Assembly: GCA_002323795.1 (NCBI GenBank)
Contig: DCPZ01000053.1
Location: 23,327-70,752 of the forward strand
Origin: Flavobacteriales bacterium UBA1531
GTDB taxonomy: Bacteria > Bacteroidota > Bacteroidia > Flavobacteriales_D > Sanyastnellaceae
Length of the DNA stretch: 47,426 nucleotides
Direction of reading: 5' to 3'
Part shown: positions 33,217-41,064 of the stretch, one piece after another
Layout of the letters: the number at the start of each line of letters is the position of its first letter
Numbering within the stretch: the stretch's first letter is position 1
Notes under the pieces: model-generated
The model's database searches: none
The model's input: the letters and a program-made list of their open reading frames with translations, nothing else
Told to the model about the DNA's origin: nothing
Made by a program: the position numbers and the translations under genes

Positions 33217-36066
33217 ATGCTGAAGTCATTCATCGCGACAGCGGCGCTTGTCATGGGTGCCTGGACCGTTTCTGCCCAAACAGGAACTTTGACAGGTGTT
33301 ATTTCGGACGCTATCACCGGCGAAGCCTTGATTCAGGCAACAGTCAGAATTGCCGATTCTGGAGTTGCCACCGATTTTGACGGAAAGTATGCTGTGAGCC
33401 TTCCGTATGGCAGCCACGAAATCACCGTGCAATACATCGGCTACGAGTCACAAACACGGACCATCGAAGTCAACCGCGATTTGGTACAGTTAAACTTCAA
33501 ATTGAGCACAATTGTACTGCAAGAGGCGCAAGTGGTGGCCGACGTAGCAATCGAGCGCGAAACACCCGTTGCATTTTCGAACATCAAGCCTGTTCAAATC
33601 CAAGAAGAATTGGGATCTCAACCCATTCCGATGATCTTGAATTCAACACCAGGTGTGTACGCAACCCAAGCAGGATCAGACGATAACGGCCCTTCCATCT
33701 CCATTCGGGGATTCAAGCAGCGCAATGTTTCTGTTCTTGTGGACGGAATACCCGTGAATGACATGGAAAGCGGTGCTGTGTTCTGGAACAACTGGTTTGG
33801 CCTCGATTTGGTGACCCAAACCATGCAAGTCCAACGAGGCCTCGGCGCCTCCAAACTTGCCCTTCCCGCCATTGGTGGAACCGTTAATATCGTTACCTCT
33901 GGCATTGAATCTTCACGCAAAACATCGGTCAAACAAGAAGTCGGGAGTTTTGGTTTTAGCCGCACCTCGATAGGTCATACGAGCGGTCGCTTGGACGGCG
34001 GCTGGGGCTACACAATGGCCGGAAGTTTCCAAAATCGTCAGGGATATTTCGATCAGGACTATAGCCGCGCCTTTTTCTATTACGTAAAAGTTCAGAAAGC
34101 GCTTGGAAACCATACGCTGTCCCTCAGCGCCACGGGATCTCCATCTCAAAATGCTGCACGTGGTTACCAGCAACGAATCGCAACGCACAACAAAGAATAT
34201 GCACGTTCACTATTCGAAGGGACTGACGAAGAATACGCCGAGTTGATGGCTTACAGTCAGGGCTATGATGGCATTTTCAACGATGGCTCTTTGCTCCAAC
34301 AAGAAGAACAGGCAGCTTACGATTCATTGAATCAGGCCTTTGGCTATGAATCTTCCAATGACTTTGAAGAAATCGTTTCCTCAACTGATTTCATTGACAC
34401 CACAGGAATTGTAAGCTATGGCGACACCTATAACGTTCACTGGGGTGAAGTGAATAATAACGTCTTGTATGAACGTCAAAACAGGTACCACAAACCTTTA
34501 TTCTCTTTGCGGCATAGCTGGCGTGCAACTGACAAACTTTATATTTCAAACATGGCCTACGCTAGTTATGGTTTCGGGGGAGGAACCCGACTCGAAAACA
34601 GCTTAGGTGCAGGTGATTATACAGCGAACGGTCAGGTTGATTTCCAGAAATTCTACAACTCCAATACGATTGGAGGTTTGTTTGGGCCACCGATTGACCC
34701 CACTTACAGCGATTCATTGTTGAAATCGGGACGCATCATGCGCAAGCTCTTCAACAACCATTACTGGTACGGTTTTTTGTCGACGTTCCGTCACGAAACA
34801 TCCGAAAAGTTGACGTTGTCTGGAGGGCTAGATTTCAGGACTTACCAAGGAGAGCACTACGCAGAAGTTTTCGACCTGCTCGGAGGCGACTATTTCGTCG
34901 ACACCCGCAACGCCAATGCTGAGTCGAACATGCGTGTTGTCGGCGACAAAATCGGATACCACAACGATGCCTTTGTCCGATGGGGGGGAGCGTTTGCCTT
35001 GTTTGAGTACAAAGGTTATTTGTGGAATGCCTTCTTGAATGTGAGTGGTGTTACACAGGGATACAAGAGCGTGGATTATTTTGCCGCAGCCAATGCGGAT
35101 GGCACAGATGTGACGAGCGGCTGGAAGTGGCTTCCCGGATTCACAGTAAAGACCGGCGGCAACTACAACCTTTCTGAATACGCAAATACATTCGTAAACC
35201 TGGGGCATCTCAACCGAACCCCGGTGTTTCGAAATGTGGTTGATTTCGAAAATAAATTCGTTGAAAATGTGCAGAATGAACGAATCAACTCTGCCGAATG
35301 GGGTTACAGCTTTAGCAAGTACCCCTTCAGCGTGAATGTGAATGCGTACTACACCGATTGGCAAAACAGGCCGTTGCAATCTTTGCTCCGCTTCGAAACA
35401 GTCGAAGGGGACATCGTTCGCGCAAACGTGAACTCTATGAGCGCGCTGCACAAAGGAATCGAAACCGATGTCGCTTGGCAATTGAATTCACGTTTGACCC
35501 TCGAAGGCTATGCTAGTCTCGGCGATTGGAGATGGACAAGTTCAGAAGATAGCCTGGTGTTGTTAGACGATGACTCAAACCTTCCTTACATCGATGTTGA
35601 GGGAAATACCGCCATTGTGCAATACAATGCGGAAGGCGTTTCAGTGGGTGACTCTCCCCAGAGTCAATTCAGTGTTTCATTGAAGTACACGCACAAGAAG
35701 GTGTACATCAAGCCGCGTTTCACGGTATTCAGCAGACACTTTGCAGACTTCGATCCTTTTAGTCTAAATGGAGAAAACGAAGGCCGTCAGTCATGGCAAA
35801 TCCCAACCTACGGACTACTCGACCTTCACGCAGGGTACAATCTAAACTTAAATAGCACCAATATGGACATTCGCTTGAGTGTCTTTAACCTGCTCAACAC
35901 TGTTTATCTCAGCAACGCACAAAACAACGACGCATACGGTGAGTGGTATTTTACAGATGCCAATCGCAAGTATGCCTTCAGTGAAAACAATTTCGACGCT
36001 GGCTCAGCGAGCGTATACATGGGCTACGGAGCTCGAACCAACCTATCCGTTCGCATCCGATTCTAA
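33217..36066 (+). CDS. TonB-dependent outer membrane receptor
   Basis: This 949-residue receptor has a signal peptide (1-20), a carboxypeptidase-regulatory-like domain (about 22-105; GTLTGVISDAITGEALIQAT), a plug domain (about 120-235; SISIRGFKQRNVSVLVDGIP) and a 22-strand-type barrel ending in the aromatic terminus SVRIRF. It imports a ligand across the outer membrane using TonB energy. No SusD partner is present, so it is unlike a classical polysaccharide locus. Barrel loops are rich in N, Y and D. It lies between two T9SS-exported proteins (3 and 22 bases away), suggesting they act on the same substrate. Confidence 0.93.
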   Translation: MLKSFIATAALVMGAWTVSAQTGTLTGVISDAITGEALIQATVRIADSGVATDFDGKYAVSLPYGSHEITVQYIGYESQTRTIEVNRDLVQLNFKLSTIVLQEAQVVADVAIERETPVAFSNIKPVQIQEELGSQPIPMILNSTPGVYATQAGSDDNGPSISIRGFKQRNVSVLVDGIPVNDMESGAVFWNNWFGLDLVTQTMQVQRGLGASKLALPAIGGTVNIVTSGIESSRKTSVKQEVGSFGFSRTSIGHTSGRLDGGWGYTMAGSFQNRQGYFDQDYSRAFFYYVKVQKALGNHTLSLSATGSPSQNAARGYQQRIATHNKEYARSLFEGTDEEYAELMAYSQGYDGIFNDGSLLQQEEQAAYDSLNQAFGYESSNDFEEIVSSTDFIDTTGIVSYGDTYNVHWGEVNNNVLYERQNRYHKPLFSLRHSWRATDKLYISNMAYASYGFGGGTRLENSLGAGDYTANGQVDFQKFYNSNTIGGLFGPPIDPTYSDSLLKSGRIMRKLFNNHYWYGFLSTFRHETSEKLTLSGGLDFRTYQGEHYAEVFDLLGGDYFVDTRNANAESNMRVVGDKIGYHNDAFVRWGGAFALFEYKGYLWNAFLNVSGVTQGYKSVDYFAAANADGTDVTSGWKWLPGFTVKTGGNYNLSEYANTFVNLGHLNRTPVFRNVVDFENKFVENVQNERINSAEWGYSFSKYPFSVNVNAYYTDWQNRPLQSLLRFETVEGDIVRANVNSMSALHKGIETDVAWQLNSRLTLEGYASLGDWRWTSSEDSLVLLDDDSNLPYIDVEGNTAIVQYNAEGVSVGDSPQSQFSVSLKYTHKKVYIKPRFTVFSRHFADFDPFSLNGENEGRQSWQIPTYGLLDLHAGYNLNLNSTNMDIRLSVFNLLNTVYLSNAQNNDAYGEWYFTDANRKYAFSENNFDAGSASVYMGYGARTNLSVRIRF

Positions 36067-36088
36067 TCATCCAACCACTACGATTGAC

Positions 36089-38281
36089 ATGAAAACATCA
36101 CCCTTCATCCTATCCTTGGTTCTCGCAACTGCTGCTTGGAGCCAGACAGACATCTTAGACGCTCGCACCAATTATGGTGTAGGACAGACCGTAACAGTTA
36201 CGGGCATTGTGACTTCTGATGCCAATTTGGGTATCGTACGCTATTTGCAAGACGAGACCGCTGGAATCGCACTTTATCCAGGTGGTGACTGGACTCAAAA
36301 TGGTTTTGCAGACCCCCAACCCGGTGACGAACTCACAATGACTGGTCAATTGAGCGAATACAATGGTTTGCTTGAGGTAGGACCTGATGGCATTACCCAA
36401 GTGGAGGTCATTTCCTCAGGCAATGCTTTGCCCGAAGCACAGGCTGTAACGCCGGGAGAACTGGATGAAAACCTCGAAGGTGAAATCATCTACATCCAGG
36501 ACGCAGTTTTCACCAATGGAGGAACGGTTATCACGGGGAACAGCACATTTAGCTTCAGTGCTAGTGGGGAGGATGGAATCATCTATGTGAGAAATGATAA
36601 CGAGCTTGTCGGACAAGTTTTGCCCGCTGGTGAAGTTGATCTGTACGGCATTGTGTCACAATTCACATTCGATGGATTCGGAGGCTACCAGTTGCTTCCG
36701 CGCGGAAGTGAGGATCTCGTCCCAACCTCTGCCATCAACTTGAGCACGCAAGTCGACCAAACAAATATTACGACGAGTAGTTTTGATTTGAATTGGTCCA
36801 CGGATGTACTGGGTGACTCTCATGTGGAGTATGGCCTTACCACCGATCTTGGAATGGAAATCGTATTGGAAGACCAAGTGCTCAACCATACCGTTTCATT
36901 GGAATCCCTCGAGGCTGGAACCATCTATTACGCACGCGTTTTGTCTGTCGCTGGCGAAGATTCAACAGCGTCCACCATTCGGCCCTATGCCACTGTTTCT
37001 GAATCGCCCGGATATATGCGTGCCTACTTTACCCGCGAAGTAGACAACAGCGTGGCAACGATTGAAGAGGCTCAAACACTCGGGACCAACACCAATGACA
37101 CCATCGCAGCCTACATTGGCACAGCTCAAAACACACTGGAAATCGCTGCTTACAACCTGAACAATTCTGCAATTGAAGAAGCGATCAATTTAGCCATTGA
37201 CAATGGCGTTGAAGTTCGCTACATCGCAGAAGGACAGAACGCCAACCTCGGACTCAGCGCCATCAACGAAAGCATGCCTGTTCATTTCCGAACCGACGGA
37301 GAAGGAAGCGGCATGCACAATAAATTCATCGTAGGAGACGCCGACAATTCAGAACGCGCATTTGTCCTGACCGGATCGACCAACTTTACGACAGGCAACC
37401 TCAATACAGACCCCAACAATGTCATCATTGTCGGCGACCAAAGTTTGGCGCGTGCATACCGACTAGAGTTTGAAGAAATGTGGGGCTCTGATGGTTTAGT
37501 ACCAGACCCGTCTAACTCGAAATTTGGTCCTGCAAAAACGATCAATACACCGAAAAAATTCATCATAGGCGGCAGTCCTGTCGAACTCTACTTCTCTCCC
37601 ACGGATGGAACCACATCTGCGATTCTCGATGCCATTCAATCAACGAATTACGACTTTTCTTTTGCGACGCTGTCTTTCACCCGCAACGACCTCGGAGCAG
37701 CAGTCATCGAAGCTGGGTCCAGTCTTTTCGTGAACCCTCGAGGGGCAATGGAAGACGCCGGTTCGACCGGATCAGAATTTGACGCTTTGGTGGATGCGGG
37801 CATCGAAGTATACTCGCACGTCGGTATTTCGGGACAACTGCACCACAAGTATTGCATTGTCGACCATAGCGAGCCATTATCTGACCCAACTGTCGTGACA
37901 GGTTCACACAACTGGTCAACCACTGCTGAAACAACCAACGATGAGAATACACTGGTCATTCACGACGAACGCATCGCCAATTTGTACTATCAAGAGTTTA
38001 CGGGTTTACTGAACGCGATGGGAGTTGGAGTGAACGAATTGGCCACATCCAAAATCCTCTGCCGCATTTTCCCAAATCCCGCAGATTCACGGATTTCCAT
38101 TCAAATCACTGATTTGCAATCGATCGGACAGGATCTCATTCTGCGCGATGCCAGCGGTCGCATTGTTTTAACTGAGCAAATAGATTCGATGACACAAGAC
38201 GTTGTGATTGGACACTTGAGTGCGGGTATATACCTCGCTCAATTTGGTAACAGCATGCCGACGCAATTGGTGGTTCGTTGA
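36089..38281 (+). CDS. Secreted OB-fold / phospholipase D-like (double HKD) protein with T9SS type A domain
   Basis: This 730-residue protein has a signal peptide (MKTSPFILSLVLATAAWSQ), an OB-fold-like region at about 28-210 (GQTVTVTGIVTSDANLGIVR, repeated GEVDLYGIVSQF), a fibronectin-III-like domain at about 216-305, and two PLD half-sites: H410-N-K412-x4-D417 and H585-H-K587-x4-D592, each followed by GST/GSH-N. It ends with a type A sorting domain (IFPNPADSRISI, LSAGIYLAQF). The PLD fold includes phospholipases, bacterial endonucleases and phosphodiesterases; the OB fold favours a nucleic-acid target. The start at 36089 heads the signal peptide, although the frame is open further upstream inside the receptor gene. 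Confidence 0.9.
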   Translation: MKTSPFILSLVLATAAWSQTDILDARTNYGVGQTVTVTGIVTSDANLGIVRYLQDETAGIALYPGGDWTQNGFADPQPGDELTMTGQLSEYNGLLEVGPDGITQVEVISSGNALPEAQAVTPGELDENLEGEIIYIQDAVFTNGGTVITGNSTFSFSASGEDGIIYVRNDNELVGQVLPAGEVDLYGIVSQFTFDGFGGYQLLPRGSEDLVPTSAINLSTQVDQTNITTSSFDLNWSTDVLGDSHVEYGLTTDLGMEIVLEDQVLNHTVSLESLEAGTIYYARVLSVAGEDSTASTIRPYATVSESPGYMRAYFTREVDNSVATIEEAQTLGTNTNDTIAAYIGTAQNTLEIAAYNLNNSAIEEAINLAIDNGVEVRYIAEGQNANLGLSAINESMPVHFRTDGEGSGMHNKFIVGDADNSERAFVLTGSTNFTTGNLNTDPNNVIIVGDQSLARAYRLEFEEMWGSDGLVPDPSNSKFGPAKTINTPKKFIIGGSPVELYFSPTDGTTSAILDAIQSTNYDFSFATLSFTRNDLGAAVIEAGSSLFVNPRGAMEDAGSTGSEFDALVDAGIEVYSHVGISGQLHHKYCIVDHSEPLSDPTVVTGSHNWSTTAETTNDENTLVIHDERIANLYYQEFTGLLNAMGVGVNELATSKILCRIFPNPADSRISIQITDLQSIGQDLILRDASGRIVLTEQIDSMTQDVVIGHLSAGIYLAQFGNSMPTQLVVR

Positions 38282-38299
38282 TCAAAGAGCTTCAACGAA
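38274..38299. terminator. Hairpin spanning two convergent stop codons
   Basis: TTCGTTGA (38274-38281) pairs perfectly with TCAACGAA (38292-38299) around a 10-base loop. The arms contain the stop codons of the PLD-like gene and of the convergent type B T9SS gene. There is no T run, so it is a possible shared 3' end or mRNA stabiliser rather than a classical terminator. Confidence 0.4.
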
Positions 38300-39806
38300 G
38301 AAGTGAAAACATCCCTGTGATGACCAAGTAAGGGTCGTCATTGGGGATGTAGGTCTGCTCTCCATTCACTGACTCTATGGTGACTTCGTCATCGCCCTGC
38401 AAAATGCGCAATTCGTAATAGTAAGTTCCCTCTGCCGCCTCGTCCACCTGCGGATCCCACCCTGCTGTGGCACCGAAATTCTCAGAAGAATAGAGCAAAT
38501 CGCCCCACCGGTTGTAAATGCGGATGGTGCTGCCAGGCCACTCCTGCAGACCGTCCACGTAAAATGCGTTATTCAGGGCGTCACCATTGCCCGGGGTGAT
38601 GACATTGGGCAATGTAAGGCTGCATTCTTCGGTCATTACATTGAAAGCGCCTTCAGCAGAGAAGCACGGTGGATCCGTGGAGATTGTGACGTTGTAAACG
38701 CCATCCCCTATGGATTCCATGGCGGAAGCATCGGAGACCATGGGCGCACCTGCCATGTCATACGACCACACGTAGGTGTAGGCCGTATTGGACGGCTGAA
38801 TCACAACGGAGTTTACAGTTAAAGTAGCTGCATCATCAGGACACAATACCACGTCCTGCGCATCCCAGCTCAACGGCGGTTCTAGCACTACCAAATCCAA
38901 TGCAGACAATCCTTGCCCGACATTGCCACACGGATCTTGAACCCCATTGGACACATCGGACAATCGCATGAAATACGTTCCACTGTATGGGATTTCGCCA
39001 TCCAATTCGAGTTCGAATACCGCAGCCAAATCACCAGCAAGATCCATGGCCGTAACACCATCAAACCCGTATAACTCACCTGCTGGACCTTCCAATTCAA
39101 AATCCTCAGGCTCGACGGTAGAAATTAAAACCGGTTCATTCAGGGTCACTGTGAATTGTTGCAAAGCGCAGTCTGATTCGTAAGATGCGGGCGCGGGTTG
39201 CTCCTCATCATACAAACTTGCCGTAGACTGTCCGAAGTCGATGTCATACCCATCCAAACTATTCGTCCAATTCATGACCACCAATGCATAAGTCTCACCG
39301 GCCACGACCGGTAAATCAGCATTGAAAGCAGGACCATTGAGATTGCCTGGGCCATTGCTTGAACCTGTGCCGCCATTGGCACTGGAGATGCCCGTAGCGC
39401 CATTGGGCTCAGGTGGATTGAGTCCAAACGAGTTGCATCCAACTTCCGGTGAAAGAAGCGGAGTTCCAATCCCTTCGCAGCCTCCGGTGGTAATATCGAA
39501 TAAACCCCAATCGTAGTCATCCATCGGATTCAGCGGATCGATGATGAAACTAAGCAAACCATCCTCTTGCACCGTAAATGTGTACCACAAACTACTTTGT
39601 TCGAGGCTAGCATTGCAAGCGCCTGTGTATTCATAAACATCGCCCGTATTGAGTGTGGCCTCTGTTTCTGTGAACAAATCGCCGCACAAAACCACTGCCC
39701 CTGAGCAGTCACTGATGGTCTGAGCAAAAACCGCTTGACCTGACGTGATTAACACGAAAAAAAAGGCGAAAACGTAAAAAAAACGCTCATTTTTGACCAT
39801 TTTCAT
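38292..39806 (-). CDS. Secreted protein with T9SS type B (CHU_C) sorting domain
   Basis: This 504-residue protein has a signal peptide (residues 1-28, cleaved after VFAQ), an N-terminal beta-domain with many cysteines (SDCSGAVVLCGDLF, SLWYTFTVQEDGLLSFII) resembling the Bacteroidota adhesin-like domain that precedes CHU_C proteins, an Ig-like middle, and a C-terminal type B sorting domain (LPNVITPGNGDALNNAFYV, IRIYNRWGDLLYSS). Type B cargo is usually linked to gliding and adhesion surface structures (SprB-like). It is probably surface-bound or released. ATG at 39806 is used; a second ATG two codons later is equally possible. Confidence 0.87.
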   Translation of the reverse strand: MKMVKNERFFYVFAFFFVLITSGQAVFAQTISDCSGAVVLCGDLFTETEATLNTGDVYEYTGACNASLEQSSLWYTFTVQEDGLLSFIIDPLNPMDDYDWGLFDITTGGCEGIGTPLLSPEVGCNSFGLNPPEPNGATGISSANGGTGSSNGPGNLNGPAFNADLPVVAGETYALVVMNWTNSLDGYDIDFGQSTASLYDEEQPAPASYESDCALQQFTVTLNEPVLISTVEPEDFELEGPAGELYGFDGVTAMDLAGDLAAVFELELDGEIPYSGTYFMRLSDVSNGVQDPCGNVGQGLSALDLVVLEPPLSWDAQDVVLCPDDAATLTVNSVVIQPSNTAYTYVWSYDMAGAPMVSDASAMESIGDGVYNVTISTDPPCFSAEGAFNVMTEECSLTLPNVITPGNGDALNNAFYVDGLQEWPGSTIRIYNRWGDLLYSSENFGATAGWDPQVDEAAEGTYYYELRILQGDDEVTIESVNGEQTYIPNDDPYLVITGMFSLLR

Positions 39807-39854
39807 TGAATTTTAGTTCGTTTTCGTCCAATGTAAACAAATTTTCAATGCCTT

Positions 39855-39882
39855 AAAAAAAGGTCTGGATTTCAGTCCGGAC
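39855..39882 (-). terminator. Terminator of the PqqB-like lipoprotein gene
   Basis: On the minus strand GTCCGGA and TCCAGAC form a 7-bp stem with one mismatch around CTGAAA, followed after one or two bases by seven T. It starts right at the stop codon of the metallo-beta-lactamase-fold gene. Confidence 0.6.
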
Positions 39883-40866
39883 TCACAAAGCATACTCATC
39901 GTGAATGCGGGCCACATGAAAACCTGCGTTCAAAACCTGCCGATACGCCGATGAAGTATCGGACAAGCACGGGTTTGTATGATTCATGTGAATGAAATGA
40001 ACCTTAGCTCTTTCCGAGGCATTCAATGCACTCAAAAATGACATTGTCTCCACCATAAATGGATGGGGAATTTCGGACATGTCCCGGTATCCGACCTCTG
40101 ATGCATCGAAAAAAGTCGCGTCCAAATATGCCCGATCAACAATGGCGAGCTCATCTTTGAGATCACGTTCCCAAAGCGCCCATTTGTTGATATCCGGAAT
40201 GAATAACACGCTGCGGCTTGGTCCTAAAATTCGATAGCCCACCGTTTCGGAATACTCATCGCGGTGTGGCACTAAAATCGGAATGGTTTGCACCCTCTTG
40301 GTGACCTGTACTATAGAATCTGCCACGAGGGGATTCAGCTCAATGTTGCCCAGGGAAACGAGTTGATCCCACGGGCCATTGGTTTCCAAGAATGCGCGAA
40401 AACGCGGCATGGCATGAACAGGAACGCCTTTGGCACCGAGTACTTCCCTTCCTAGATTCATCAATCCTGCGTAGTGACCGATGTGAGCGTGCGTTAAGAA
40501 AATGGATGGAAGGACGTCTTTGAGACCCGATGATGATTGCAGGGCATGCAATTGACCCGCCACATCAGGAGTGGCCTCAAACATGGCCAATTCTCCCCCT
40601 TCTTCACTTCGATCTGAAATCCCCAATGAAACCACCTTGCGGTTGGTCGCTGGACGCAAAAATAAATTTCGACAACAAGGACGGTCGCACCCCATGTGAG
40701 GTGCACCCCCATCTTGAAGCGTGCCCAAAACATGCAGTAAAGGAGTGTTGTCTATTCTTTGAAACTCCATTTGATGGCCATCGCCAGCGACCTCATCACC
40801 TGCTGACTTTTCGGCGCAGCTGAAGGAGAGCATAATGCACAGAATTGCAAGAATTGCGGATTTCAT
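39883..40866 (-). CDS. PqqB-like metallo-beta-lactamase fold lipoprotein
   Basis: This 327-residue protein starts with a lipoprotein-type signal (MKSAILAILCIMLSFSC; lipid Cys C17). The rest resembles the PqqB branch of the metallo-beta-lactamase fold: VLGTLQDGGAPHMGCDRPCC (46-65; a cysteine cluster at C60, C64, C65), the metal motif THAHIGH (125-131), VLFIPDINKW and HFIHMNHTNPCL. The usual HxHxDH motif has Gly at position 130 in place of Asp. No pqq genes are nearby, so it is not PQQ synthesis; it is a periplasmic-facing hydrolase of unknown substrate. Start 40866 begins the signal; 40875 is also possible. Confidence 0.82.
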   Translation of the reverse strand: MKSAILAILCIMLSFSCAEKSAGDEVAGDGHQMEFQRIDNTPLLHVLGTLQDGGAPHMGCDRPCCRNLFLRPATNRKVVSLGISDRSEEGGELAMFEATPDVAGQLHALQSSSGLKDVLPSIFLTHAHIGHYAGLMNLGREVLGAKGVPVHAMPRFRAFLETNGPWDQLVSLGNIELNPLVADSIVQVTKRVQTIPILVPHRDEYSETVGYRILGPSRSVLFIPDINKWALWERDLKDELAIVDRAYLDATFFDASEVGYRDMSEIPHPFMVETMSFLSALNASERAKVHFIHMNHTNPCLSDTSSAYRQVLNAGFHVARIHDEYAL

Positions 40867-41031
40867 AAATGCCATTTGGGGAAAGGTCGCGAAAAAACCA
40901 ACACTCAATTCATACTCCAATGGCTTTCACCGCTAAATTTTTCAAACACCAAAAAAACCACATGCAGTTCATTAAAACATATATCCACGGCTCAAAATCT
41001 ACCCTTCCCGCATTCTTCGATGCGAATTTCC

Positions 41032-41061
41032 TTGCGTCCTCTTGGATGTTCTGTATTTTTG
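41032..41061 (+). promoter_or_regulatory. Promoter of CotH-kinase gene
   Basis: TTG (41032-41034), a 19-base spacer and TATTTTTG (41054-41061) match the Bacteroidota promoter consensus exactly. Only AAA separates the -7 box from the ATG at 41065, so the transcript would be leaderless or nearly so. Confidence 0.7.
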
Positions 41062-41064
41062 AAA

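Noticed and set aside
34828..35481. Minus-strand open frame of 217 codons
   Set aside because: Antisense inside the TonB receptor barrel; no recognisable domain, no promoter, and composition reflects the complementary strand.
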